DNA of 64,000 nucleotides, taken from Caulobacter sp. 602-2. Its GTDB lineage: Bacteria; Pseudomonadota; Alphaproteobacteria; Caulobacterales; Caulobacteraceae. The position numbers and the translations under genes were made by a program. Each line of letters opens with the position of its first letter. The first letter of the stretch is position 1. Below, in pieces: positions 42,939 through 51,688 of the stretch. The DNA lies in NCBI RefSeq assembly GCF_011043625.1, contig NZ_JAAKGT010000004.1, forward strand, positions 248,001 to 312,000, read 5' to 3'. The notes under the pieces were generated by a model that saw only the letters and a list, made by a program, of their open reading frames with translations, was not told the origin of the DNA and ran no database searches.

Positions 42939-44129
42939 TTGAACGGGGCTCGAAAAGACAAGGCTTCGCCGCGCGCCGTCGTGTGCGTGCCTTGGGTGGG
43001 GACGTTCGCCGGGGGGGCTGCGCGCGCGCTGCTCGACACCGCGCGGCTGCTGAGCGCCTGCGGGTGGGACGTCACGATCTTCACCACCAAGTCGGAAAGT
43101 CCCTTCAAGGACTGGGCCAAGCATCAGGACCTGCCTGACGTCGACAGCCTGGACGGGCTGCCCGTGCGTCGCTTCGCGGTGAACGCCGAGGGCATGGACG
43201 AGTACCACGCCATCAATCACCGCCTCTATTCGGGCGGCGTGCTTTCGGAAGCCGACAAGGACGCCTTCTTCCGCTTGGGCCTGGCCAGCGACGCGCTGTA
43301 CGCCGCCGTCAAGGCGCTCGACGAAGACGTGCTGGTGATCTGCGGTCCGTACTACCAGGCCCTGGCCCATGGCGTGGTGGCCGCAGCGCCCGGACGGGCC
43401 GTCGTCATGTCGGCGTTCCACGACGAAGCGCCGTTCTACTGGGAGCCGGTCAAGCGCCTGATCACCGGCGCGCGCGCGATGATGTTCCTCACCGAAGAGG
43501 AAAAGGACCTCACCCTGAGCGCCCACGGCGACGCCATGAGCCGTCGCGACGTCGAGGCGCCGGTGACCAGCCTGCCGGTCGGCACGCCCGACCAGCCGCC
43601 GGCCTACGAGGGCCGTCAGCGGCAGCTGCTCTACGTGGGCCGCCTGGATCGCGGCAAGGGTTTGCCGGTGCTCCTGGATTGGCATAGGCTTCTAAATCAC
43701 AGGTTGCTTTCCGCTGGGCAGGAGCCTTTCCGCTTGACGATCACGGGCGACGGAGAGCGTTCGCTTCTCGAAGGCTACGATGTCGATTATCGCGGGTTCG
43801 TCAGCGAGGCCGAGAAGGCCGACATCCTGCGTCAGTCGTCCGCCCTGGTGAACCTCAGCGGCAACGAAAGCTTCTCGTACGTGGTGATGGAAGCCTGGGC
43901 CCAGGGCTGCCCGGTGATCGTCAACGGCGCCTGCGAGGTGCTGAAGGGCCACATCGAGCGCTCCAATGGCGGCGCTGCGGTCTGGTCCTACGACGATTTC
44001 GAGCGCGCCTGCCTGGAGCTCTCCGAGCCGTCGGTCCGCACCCGCAAGGGCCGGAAGGGGTTCGAGTACGTCGAAAGCACCTGCGGCGAGGACGCCTTCC
44101 TCGACAATCTGATCACTCTGCTGGGCTGA
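42939..44129 (+). CDS. Family 4-type glycosyltransferase
   Basis: 396 residues from TTG 42939, which has GGAG 8 bases upstream. N-terminal GT-B fold with VPWVGTFAGGAARALLDTARLLSACGWDVTIFTT, C-terminal domain LLYVGRLDRGKGLPVLLDW, RGFVSEAEKADILRQSSALVNLSGNESFSYVVMEAWAQGCPVI (E-x7-E motif region). It transfers a sugar to a growing glycan in the cytoplasm. A short stretch at about 43680-43790 is less GC-rich than neighbours. Its stop is one base before the next gene. Confidence 0.88.
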   Translation: MNGARKDKASPRAVVCVPWVGTFAGGAARALLDTARLLSACGWDVTIFTTKSESPFKDWAKHQDLPDVDSLDGLPVRRFAVNAEGMDEYHAINHRLYSGGVLSEADKDAFFRLGLASDALYAAVKALDEDVLVICGPYYQALAHGVVAAAPGRAVVMSAFHDEAPFYWEPVKRLITGARAMMFLTEEEKDLTLSAHGDAMSRRDVEAPVTSLPVGTPDQPPAYEGRQRQLLYVGRLDRGKGLPVLLDWHRLLNHRLLSAGQEPFRLTITGDGERSLLEGYDVDYRGFVSEAEKADILRQSSALVNLSGNESFSYVVMEAWAQGCPVIVNGACEVLKGHIERSNGGAAVWSYDDFERACLELSEPSVRTRKGRKGFEYVESTCGEDAFLDNLITLLG

Positions 44130-44130
44130 C

Positions 44131-46497
44131 ATGCGGATTCTCATCGACGGCCAGACCCTGGCCACGCCTGAAGTCGGCCGCGGCATCGGTCGGGTGTTCA
44201 TCGAACTGGTGTCGGCGCTGGCGCGCTACGACATCAGTCACGAATGGGTGCTGGCCATGCCGGCCGGAGCCGATCTCGACGTCTTCGCCGACGACGTCCT
44301 GCGCGTCCTGAAGCTGGAGACCATCCAGCTGCCGCCCGCCGGCGACTGGGGCGAGCGCACCCGTCTCTACGGCGAGCGCGTGAGCGACCTGGCCCGCCGG
44401 GTCGGCGCCGACTGGTACTGGAACCCCAACCCCCTGATGATGAACGTGGCGCTCCCGGCGGAGCTGCCCGGCCTCAAGGTGGCGCTGACGGTTCACGACC
44501 TGATCCCGGCCCTGCTGCCGCACATCTATCTCGACAACTGGACGGCCGCGGACCGCGAAGAGTACCTGCGCCGCGTCGAAAGCCTGAAGACCTGGCCCGA
44601 CTACCTGCCTTGCGTGTCGGCGGGCGCCGTCGCCCAGGTGCGGGACTATTGCGGCGAGCCGCGCGGCCGCCTCGACGCGGCCTCCAACGCCGTCGACTTC
44701 CGCCGGTTCTGGCCGATCGCCGGCCGGATCACGCGCAAGGACCGTCCGGGACACATCCTGACCGTTTCCGGCGACGACCCGCGCAAGGGCCTGCCGCAGG
44801 TGGTCGAGGGCTTCTGCCTGGCCGCGGCGGCCGGTGATCTGGGCGACCTGACGTTCAAGGTGGTCTGCGGCGTCAGCGAGCAGACGCGGGCCCGGCTGAC
44901 GGCCATCGCCGCCGAGCATGGCCTGTCGGATCGGGTCGAGATCCTGGGCTTCGTCACCGACGCCCAGGTCGCGCACCTGACCCGCACCGCCTACGGCGTG
45001 GTGTTCGACTCGCTGCTGGAAGGCTTCGGCCTGCCGCTGCTCGAGGCCCTGGCCTGCGGCGCGCCCGTCGCGGCCGCCGACATCCCGACCTCGCGCGAGG
45101 TGTGCGGCGACTACGCCGTCTACTTCAAGCCGAACGACGCCAAGGGCGTGGCCCAGGCGCTGAAGACCATGGTGGCCGAGACCGAGGCTGGTCGCTTCGA
45201 CCACCAGGGCGCGGTGCGCCACGCCCGCGGTTTCGAGTGGATGAACTCCGCGGCGCTCTATTCGCGCGGCTTCCACCCGCAGCCGCCGGCGATCGAGGCC
45301 AACAAGGCCCGCAAGATCGCTCTTCTGACCCCGTGGCCGCCCCAGGCGAGCAGCGTGGCCAACGACGCCTATCACCTGGCCATGGAACTGCGCGAGCGCT
45401 GCGTGCTGACGGTGGTCCACACCGACGACGTGCTCGACCCGACGCCCCTGGAAGGCGTCGAGATCATTCCGATGGCCAAGTTCCTGCGCCGCAAGAAGTC
45501 GTTCGACGGCGCGGTCGTGCAGATCGGCAACAACACGCCGTTCCACAAGCAGTTCTATCAGTACGCGATCGAGCACCCGTCGACGATCATCATCCACGAC
45601 CCGAACATCCACCCGTTCGTGCTGGACGCCTTCGGCCGTTCGAGCAAGCCGGGCGAGCGGGCCGTCTACCTGGAGGCCCTTGGCAAGTACGTGACGCCGG
45701 AGGTGCTGAGCCACGCCGACAGCACCGACTTCACGGGCGTCGACGTCTTCGAGCATCCGCTCAACGCCCTGGTGGCCGAGCGCTCGCACCGCGTGGTGCT
45801 GCACAGCCGTGCGGCGGCCGAGGCGCTGCGGGGCGTGGTTCCCAACGTGCCGATCGACACCTACGCCCTGGCGACCCGCCGTCCGGTCTATCGCTCCGAC
45901 GAGCTCGACGCCGACATCGTTGGGCTGCTGGCCAAGCTGGAGGGCCGGTTCGTCATCGGCGCCTTCGGCCACATCAACCGCCTCAAGCGCCTGCCCAGCG
46001 TCCTGAACGCCCTGGCCCGCGTGCGCGAGATGGGCTTCGACGCCGTCCTGCTGGTGGTGGGCGAGGTCAACGATCCCAGCATCGACCGCAAGGCGATGAT
46101 CGAGGAGCAGGGGCTGGCCGACCACATCATCGCGACGGGGTCGTGTTCGGACATGACGTTCGACGCCTGCCTCGAGCGCTGCGACGTCGTGCTGAACCTG
46201 CGCTATCCGACCCTGGGTGAATCCTCCGGGAGCCTTCACCGGGCGTTCGCGTTCGGCAAGGCCTGCCTCGTCAGCGATGTTGGCCAGTTCGCTGAACACG
46301 CCGACGATCTGACCTGGAAGGCCGACGTGGGCGAGCACGAGGCCGAGGAGCTCGTCCAGATGCTGACCCACCTGTTCAAGAACCCGGGCGCCCGCGAGCA
46401 GCTGAGCCGCAACGGCCTGGCCTACGCCCGCAACTTCTGCAGCTTCCCCCAGTACGCCGAGCGTCTGTTCACCGCCGTGATGGAGAACGTGAAGTGA
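44131..46497 (+). CDS. Bifunctional protein with two GT-B glycosyltransferase domains
   Basis: 788 residues, twice the normal length. The first GT4-like unit (about 1-385) has VGRGIGRVFIELVSALARYD and GFGLPLLEALACGAPVAAADIPTSREVCGDYAVYF. The second (about 395-788) has RKIALLTPWPPQASSVANDAYHLAMEL, GAFGHINRLKRLPSVLNALARVREMG and GESSGSLHRAFAFGKACLVSDVGQFAEHADD. Each probably adds one sugar, giving a two-step processive or alternating transfer. Start is ATG 44131; the stop overlaps the GTG of the next gene. Confidence 0.88.
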   Translation: MRILIDGQTLATPEVGRGIGRVFIELVSALARYDISHEWVLAMPAGADLDVFADDVLRVLKLETIQLPPAGDWGERTRLYGERVSDLARRVGADWYWNPNPLMMNVALPAELPGLKVALTVHDLIPALLPHIYLDNWTAADREEYLRRVESLKTWPDYLPCVSAGAVAQVRDYCGEPRGRLDAASNAVDFRRFWPIAGRITRKDRPGHILTVSGDDPRKGLPQVVEGFCLAAAAGDLGDLTFKVVCGVSEQTRARLTAIAAEHGLSDRVEILGFVTDAQVAHLTRTAYGVVFDSLLEGFGLPLLEALACGAPVAAADIPTSREVCGDYAVYFKPNDAKGVAQALKTMVAETEAGRFDHQGAVRHARGFEWMNSAALYSRGFHPQPPAIEANKARKIALLTPWPPQASSVANDAYHLAMELRERCVLTVVHTDDVLDPTPLEGVEIIPMAKFLRRKKSFDGAVVQIGNNTPFHKQFYQYAIEHPSTIIIHDPNIHPFVLDAFGRSSKPGERAVYLEALGKYVTPEVLSHADSTDFTGVDVFEHPLNALVAERSHRVVLHSRAAAEALRGVVPNVPIDTYALATRRPVYRSDELDADIVGLLAKLEGRFVIGAFGHINRLKRLPSVLNALARVREMGFDAVLLVVGEVNDPSIDRKAMIEEQGLADHIIATGSCSDMTFDACLERCDVVLNLRYPTLGESSGSLHRAFAFGKACLVSDVGQFAEHADDLTWKADVGEHEAEELVQMLTHLFKNPGAREQLSRNGLAYARNFCSFPQYAERLFTAVMENVK

Positions 46498-46991
46498 GCA
46501 TTCCTTCCGAGCAGCATCACCGCGACGTCGATCTTTCGGCCCTCATGGCGCAGCTGAAGCGGGCCGCTCGCGTTCCGGCGGGACGTCGGTTCAACGAAGC
46601 CCAGGTCGCCGACCAGGCACCCCCGCCGCCCCCGGCGGCGGCTCCGGCCCCAGTGCACGTGGCCGCGCCGGTGGATCCCGAGCTCTACTACTTCATGGCC
46701 AACCGGCGCTTCCGCGTGCAGGACTTCCTGGGCGTCGAGCAGCACAAGTTCGTCGCGGCGATCTATGCCGGTCTGCTGCGGCGCGAGCCCGATCCGGGCG
46801 GCGCGGCCTATTACAGCAGCGGGGCGCTCGCCAGCCGCTATCACCGTCTGGGCGTCATCATCGCGGTGCGCTTCTCCGACGAGGGTCGCGCCCGCAACGT
46901 CCAGATCGAGAACCTGCTGTTCTGGCGACTGGTGCTGAAGTTCATGCGCCCCGTCGAGTATCGGCGCGCGCTCATCCGGATGCTCAAGTAG
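46494..46991 (+). CDS. DUF4214-like small protein
   Basis: 165 residues, GTG start overlapping the previous stop (GTGA). A disordered N-terminus with a Pro/Ala-rich stretch (PPPPPAAAPAPVHVAAPV, about 42-60) precedes a helical domain resembling DUF4214: FVAAIYAGLLRREPDPGGAAYYSSGALASRYHRLGVIIAVRFSDEGR. That repeat type occurs in cell-surface and glycan-cluster proteins of alphaproteobacteria. No enzyme motif; it may bind a partner glycosyltransferase or the surface. Translationally coupled to the two-domain glycosyltransferase. Confidence 0.75.
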   Translation: MSIPSEQHHRDVDLSALMAQLKRAARVPAGRRFNEAQVADQAPPPPPAAAPAPVHVAAPVDPELYYFMANRRFRVQDFLGVEQHKFVAAIYAGLLRREPDPGGAAYYSSGALASRYHRLGVIIAVRFSDEGRARNVQIENLLFWRLVLKFMRPVEYRRALIRMLK

Positions 46992-46993
46992 CC

Positions 46994-48367
46994 ATGTCCG
47001 TCACTGTCGTAATCTGCGGACTCGTGCGCCGGCCGGATCTCTTTCGGCCGATCCTGAAGTCCCTGGGCGAGTACCGCCGGCAGGGGCTGGTCAACGACAT
47101 CTACTATTCGACCTGGATCGGCGAGATCGACCTCTATGAAGGTCTGCGCCGGGACCTGGCCGATATCGGCGCGATCCTCATCGAGGCGCCGCAGCCGACC
47201 GGCTATGCCGGGCCCGGCCACGTCTACCTGCAGACCGCCACCTTCCGGCGGGCGCTGGAGCGGCTGCACCCCGATCAGGTGGTGCTGCGCATCCGCCCCG
47301 ACATCGTGTTTCCGCACCGGGTCAATCTCGACGGCCTGCTGACCTATCTGGCCGAGGCCGTCCCGGCGCCGGCCGATCCGCTGGGCGGCCTGAGCGGCCG
47401 GATCTTCACGGGCGCCTTCAACTCGATCCACCCGTTCTGGCTGGAAGACCGCTACATGGGCGGCAAGGTCTCCGACCTGCTGATGCTGGCGACGACCTCG
47501 ATCGACTACGATCACTTCGCCCACCGCGGCGCGGCGATCGCCGAGGTGCGCTGGTACGCCCGCCCGTTCGTCGACCGCTACCGTTCGGCGCGCGACATGC
47601 TGCGCGTCAACTGGGCGGCCCGGCAGGGTCAGGGCCCGGGCTCGCGGGGCGAGATCTTCGGCCAGCTCTTCGAGCGCAACGCCGACCTGCAGCGGATGCT
47701 GGCGACCTATCACTACATCCTCGGCCGCTCCTGCCTGATCGGGGTGCCGCCGGACGTGCTGAAGCCGGACGACTACGCCAATTCGCCCGAGCCGCGGCCG
47801 GCCGACGACAAGGTCCTGCCGTGGATCATCGACAACCACCGGCATCGGCCGGCCTATGCCGAGCGTCTGGCCGAGCTGGAGCGCGATCCCAGCCACCTGC
47901 AGGACGGCCTGGTCGATCAGGAGCAGCTGGAACGCGACCTGCTGACGGTGGGCAGCGTGTTGTGGCCTGAGCCCCGGGTGACGCACGCCGCGCCGACCGA
48001 ACGGCCCGCGCCGCCGACCGAACGCGCCTATCTTGAGGGCTTGGACTTCGGCATCGCCTCGCACGCGTCCACGGCGATGGCCCGCGGCGGCGTCTGGGTC
48101 AGCGTCGGCTGGCGCAACCGCAACGCCCTGATGGCCAGCAAGGAAGCCTTCCCGCGCGTGGCCTTCACCTGGCTGCGCAAGGGCTCCTCGGAACTCTCCA
48201 GCGACTGGATGGACATCGGCGCCGTCGACCGGCCGGCCGGCGAGGTCGATCTTCTGGTGCCGGTCCCGGCCAAGCCAGGATCCTACGAGCTGCGGGCCCG
48301 CATTGTGATCGAGACCGTCGGTTGGGCCGCGCAGGAGGTCGCGATCCCGATCAACGTCGTGCGCTGA
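46994..48367 (+). CDS. WavE-like putative glycosyltransferase with C-terminal beta domain
   Basis: 457 residues. The N-terminal 260 residues (MSVTVVICGLVRRPDLFRPILKSLGEYRRQGLVNDIYYSTWIGEID...VLRIRPDIVF...DRYMGGKV) resemble the WavE/DUF glycosyltransferase family of LPS-core genes. A C-terminal segment (about 340-457, DFGIASHASTAMARGGVWVSVGWRNRNALM ... PINVVR) looks like an all-beta immunoglobulin or carbohydrate-binding domain. Two bases separate it from the DUF4214-like gene. Transferase activity is a weak inference. Confidence 0.6.
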   Translation: MSVTVVICGLVRRPDLFRPILKSLGEYRRQGLVNDIYYSTWIGEIDLYEGLRRDLADIGAILIEAPQPTGYAGPGHVYLQTATFRRALERLHPDQVVLRIRPDIVFPHRVNLDGLLTYLAEAVPAPADPLGGLSGRIFTGAFNSIHPFWLEDRYMGGKVSDLLMLATTSIDYDHFAHRGAAIAEVRWYARPFVDRYRSARDMLRVNWAARQGQGPGSRGEIFGQLFERNADLQRMLATYHYILGRSCLIGVPPDVLKPDDYANSPEPRPADDKVLPWIIDNHRHRPAYAERLAELERDPSHLQDGLVDQEQLERDLLTVGSVLWPEPRVTHAAPTERPAPPTERAYLEGLDFGIASHASTAMARGGVWVSVGWRNRNALMASKEAFPRVAFTWLRKGSSELSSDWMDIGAVDRPAGEVDLLVPVPAKPGSYELRARIVIETVGWAAQEVAIPINVVR

Positions 48368-48380
48368 GGAGGGCGCCGTC

Positions 48381-49370
48381 ATGAGCAGCACCCCGCTGAC
48401 CGAGGCGCACGTCCGTGAAGGATATCGATGGCTTCTCGGGCGGGAGGCCGAAAGCGACCAGGCCGTGCAGTCCCACCTTTCGGCGGGGCTCAGCCTGGAG
48501 GGCTTCCGGCAGCGGCTGCTCGACGGGCCCGAATTCCTGTTCATGGCCGAGCGGGCGGGGCTGTTCGACCGCGTCGAGGGCTATCGCCACGGCGTGGAAG
48601 ACGCTTTGCCCGAGGACCATGCGAGGCGGATCTTCCTGCGGCTGCCTCAGGTCGGTTCGGATCAGGTGATGCGGCTGTTTTCCGACGGGACCGCGCAGGA
48701 GGTGCGCTGCCCTGAGGAGCACAACGGCCTGCTGTTCCGGTCGGCCGTCGACCTGGCGGCCTACGGGGCGTTCGCGGGCTTCTTCGATCGTCCAAGCCTG
48801 CGCCTGATCCCGGGCCGGCGCCAGGTGCTGCTGATGCTGGCCGAGCCCAAGGCGCGGCTGGTGCGGGTCTATCGCCACCTGCGCGCCTATGACGAGGCGC
48901 TGGTCGAGCGGATGGATTTCGAGCTGTGCCGGCTGGCCAAGCGCCTGGACCTGGCCGATTTCCTGGCCGAGGGGGCGCAGGTCGCGCCCACCGTGCTCGA
49001 CAACGGCTATGCCCGGGCCCTGGCCGGTCCGTTGCCCAAGGGCCGCTGGGAAGCCGCCCGCGGCGAGGTCGCGCCGCTGGATCCGGCGACCGCGGTCGAG
49101 GCCGCCGGCGCCCTGGTCGACGAGGCCGTCGTGGGGGTGTTCGAGGACCTGCCCGGCGCGCGGCGCGTTTTCGCCCAGGCCCTGGGCTGCGACGTCGGCG
49201 ATCCCTTGCGGGAGCGCCACGACGACGTGGTCTATCAGGGCCGGTACGACTGGGAGCCGTTCGAGGGCGTCGATCCGCGCGCGGACGATCTCCTGGAGCG
49301 ACTGACCCAGCACGACGCCGCGATCTACGCCCGCGCCTCGTCGCGTTTTGACGATCTTTCCCGAAGGTGA
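48381..49370 (+). CDS. Sulfotransferase-like protein with DUF4214-type N-terminus
   Basis: 329 residues. Residues 8-52 (VREGYRWLLGREAESDQAVQSHLSAGLSLEGFRQRLLDGPEFL) resemble a DUF4214 repeat, as in the gene at 46494. The rest has the pattern of a membrane-type sulfotransferase domain: RLIPGRRQVLLMLAEPKARLVRVYRHLRA and VVGVFEDLPGARRVFAQALG. The PAPS-binding P-loop is weak or absent, so it may be non-catalytic. Start ATG 48381, 13 bases after the previous stop. Confidence 0.6.
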   Translation: MSSTPLTEAHVREGYRWLLGREAESDQAVQSHLSAGLSLEGFRQRLLDGPEFLFMAERAGLFDRVEGYRHGVEDALPEDHARRIFLRLPQVGSDQVMRLFSDGTAQEVRCPEEHNGLLFRSAVDLAAYGAFAGFFDRPSLRLIPGRRQVLLMLAEPKARLVRVYRHLRAYDEALVERMDFELCRLAKRLDLADFLAEGAQVAPTVLDNGYARALAGPLPKGRWEAARGEVAPLDPATAVEAAGALVDEAVVGVFEDLPGARRVFAQALGCDVGDPLRERHDDVVYQGRYDWEPFEGVDPRADDLLERLTQHDAAIYARASSRFDDLSRR

Positions 49371-49374
49371 CGCC

Positions 49375-49875
49375 ATGCAAGCTTTCCGCGCTTCCCTGAT
49401 CATCGCCGCCACGCTGGGCCTGGCCGCGTGCGACCTGTCCGGCGGCTCCAGCGCCCGGTCCAACGCGCCGCTGGTCGCCGATCAGCTGCCGGCCATCGCC
49501 GACTGGGCCAAGCCGTACCTGGGCCAGAAGATGCTGGCCAAGTTCCCCGCCAAGGCCGACTGCGAGGGCTATGTCGACATCGTCACCGCCCGCTACGGGG
49601 ACGGAAAGTCCGGCGTGGCCGTCGAGGGCTGGGGCTGGGACGCGACCGGCAAGCGCGGGACGCTCAAGGTTCTGCTGGTCGACGACAAGGGCGTGATCAC
49701 CGGCGCCGCCGACGGCGGCCGTCCGCGCCCCGACGTGCCCAAGGCCATGCCCGCGGTGACGTCCGAGACGGTGGGCTGGCGCGGCTATGCGACCACGGTT
49801 TCCGGCGAGGTCACGGCCTACGGCCTGGTCGACCAGGCCGACGCCGCCTGCTCGCTGGGGCGGATCCAGATCTAG
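49375..49875 (+). CDS. Lipoprotein of unknown function
   Basis: 166 residues from ATG 49375. Signal peptide MQAFRASLIIAATLGLAAC with lipobox LAAC (Cys19). The mature part has repeated charged and beta-like segments (LPAIADWAKPYLGQKMLAKFPAKADCEGYVDIVTARYGDG; VEGWGWDATGKRGTLKVLLVDDKG) and ends GRIQI; two cysteines could pair. No family recognised. It is the only predicted lipoprotein in the cluster and lies between the sulfotransferase-like genes; envelope location inferred. Confidence 0.75.
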   Translation: MQAFRASLIIAATLGLAACDLSGGSSARSNAPLVADQLPAIADWAKPYLGQKMLAKFPAKADCEGYVDIVTARYGDGKSGVAVEGWGWDATGKRGTLKVLLVDDKGVITGAADGGRPRPDVPKAMPAVTSETVGWRGYATTVSGEVTAYGLVDQADAACSLGRIQI

Positions 49876-50058
49876 GATCGCCGGCCCCGCCGCGCGCCCT
49901 TCGTCGGCTACCCGGCTTAGGGTGTTGAGCAAGCGTGCGTGATCACATAGTGTCGGCCACTATCTGAGGTGGGGTTGGTCAAGGGGAGGCGTTGTTTTCC
50001 CTCTAAGGTAGCGTTTGCGAACGTTTACCCGCGATGGCCCTGTCTCGATATCGCTGAA
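49876..50058. other. Intergenic gap before second sulfotransferase
   Basis: Lower-GC gap with no gene seen. It contains a palindrome ATAGTG-TCGGC-CACTAT (49947-49963). The GTG at 49969 could extend the downstream protein by 30 residues, but the translated extension is atypical. Confidence 0.4.
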
Positions 50059-51552
50059 ATGTATCGATGGGTCTGCGTTGTGGGTAATGCCGCGTCTAAC
50101 TTGGTGACTACGGACAAAGTGTGGTTTTTCCTCACGGGTGGCACGCGTAGCGGCACAACGGTGCTCCAGCAGATCCTGAACACCCATCCGCATGTCGGGT
50201 GCATGCACGAGTACGGCCTCAAGAGCCTGTTCGACATCGCCGACCGCCTGTTCGACGCCGATCGCAGCCAGCGCGAATTCTCCTCCGTGGTGAAGCCGAA
50301 GGTCGCCCTGCAGCTGGCGGCCGCCTCGGCCGCGCCGCCCAAGGTCGAGGCTCCGGTCGAGGCGGTGGCCTCGTCCATCGATACGCCCCCGCCCGCCGCG
50401 CAGGAGATCGTCGCCCAGGAGGTCGTCGCCGACCCGGTGGCGGAAAAGCCCCGCAAGGCCGTCGCCAAGAAGAAGAAGGAAGATCCGCTCGGCGCGGCCC
50501 TGGCCCACCACACCGCGCGCGACAACAAGCGTCCGTCGAACGACATCGTCGACCTCTTGCCGGTGCCGCGTCGTGAATCGTTCTTCGACATCCTGGAGGC
50601 CGTCTATCGCGCGACGTCCGGCAAGGGCGACCTGCAGGCCTTCGGCGACAAGATGCCGAACCTCGACCTCAAGGAACGCGAGGCGCTGAAGACCCAGTAC
50701 GGCCTGTCGACCAAGGTCGTGGTGGTCATCCGCAATCCGCTCGACGTGGTCAGCTCGTCGATGCACCGGGCCAAGATGGCCAAGCTGAAGGCTGACATCT
50801 GGCATGTCGAGGACATCGGCCAGGCGATCGAGGAATGGCTGCGCAACTGGGACTACGCCCTGGCGCATCGCGACGATCCCGACCACCTGTTCGTCAAGTA
50901 CGAGAGCCTGGCCAACAACTTCGAGGAAGAGGCCGGCCGCATCGCCGCGTTCCTCGGCGTCGAGAACCGCTTCGAGAACCTGATGGCGCCGCTGCCCGAG
51001 CACGCCCGGTTCTACGGCCTGGCGTCGGAAGAGCTGGCGAGCCTGCGCGGTGCCTTCCATCCGGTGGTCGACGCCTGGGACGGCAAGAGCCTGTCGGAGC
51101 TGTTCGACCTGGGCCGCGTGCATCGCGTCGTGGCCGACGGCAGCAAGGTTCTTTTCGGCCGGGCCGACGAGCGCGCGATCGGTTCGGCGGGCTTCGGCGA
51201 TCCCGAGCCCGAATGGTGCTGGACGGTCGCCGACCGGGCGCGGGTTCAGTTCCGGATCCAGGATGCGCCGCCGTCGGCCGAGGCCTGGATCGACCTGGAG
51301 TTCATTCCAAGCTTCGCCGCCCAGGCGCACGTGCCGTTCATCATCCGCACGCCCGACGGCAAGGAAATGCACCACAGGGTGCGGGCCGATGAACCCATGC
51401 CCGCCCGCTACGCCTTCACCACGCGGCTGGAGAACGGCGTGGTCGACCTGGAGCTGCTGCTGCCGGTGCGAAAGCGCCCGCAGGACGAGCCCGTCGAGGA
51501 CACGCGCGAGCTGGGCCTGGCCATGCGCTCGATCCAGGTGAAGCTGCTGTAG
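50059..51552 (+). CDS. Sulfotransferase with low-complexity insert and C-terminal domain
   Basis: 497 residues if started at ATG 50059 (GTG 50104 is equally possible, upstream sequence has no clear ribosome site). The 5'-phosphosulfate loop TGGTRSGTT (26-34) and the 3'-phosphate motif NPLDVVSSSMHR are present, so it should use PAPS to sulfate a glycan or lipid. Between them an Ala/Pro/Lys-rich insert (about residues 85-160) breaks the fold. A C-terminal domain (about 380-497) is beta-rich, perhaps substrate-binding. It ends the polysaccharide cluster. Confidence 0.78.
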   Translation: MYRWVCVVGNAASNLVTTDKVWFFLTGGTRSGTTVLQQILNTHPHVGCMHEYGLKSLFDIADRLFDADRSQREFSSVVKPKVALQLAAASAAPPKVEAPVEAVASSIDTPPPAAQEIVAQEVVADPVAEKPRKAVAKKKKEDPLGAALAHHTARDNKRPSNDIVDLLPVPRRESFFDILEAVYRATSGKGDLQAFGDKMPNLDLKEREALKTQYGLSTKVVVVIRNPLDVVSSSMHRAKMAKLKADIWHVEDIGQAIEEWLRNWDYALAHRDDPDHLFVKYESLANNFEEEAGRIAAFLGVENRFENLMAPLPEHARFYGLASEELASLRGAFHPVVDAWDGKSLSELFDLGRVHRVVADGSKVLFGRADERAIGSAGFGDPEPEWCWTVADRARVQFRIQDAPPSAEAWIDLEFIPSFAAQAHVPFIIRTPDGKEMHHRVRADEPMPARYAFTTRLENGVVDLELLLPVRKRPQDEPVEDTRELGLAMRSIQVKLL

Positions 51553-51688
51553 ACGGCCCCCGCTGCCCGTCCGGCCGGCGTTCCGAGGGCCAGATTTTAG
51601 CCCCACGGACGCCCGCCTTGGGGTAAGGACGGCGGGCCGCCGCCCCGTGCGCGCGGCCTATCGCTCCAGGACGAAGAAACCGAACTTC

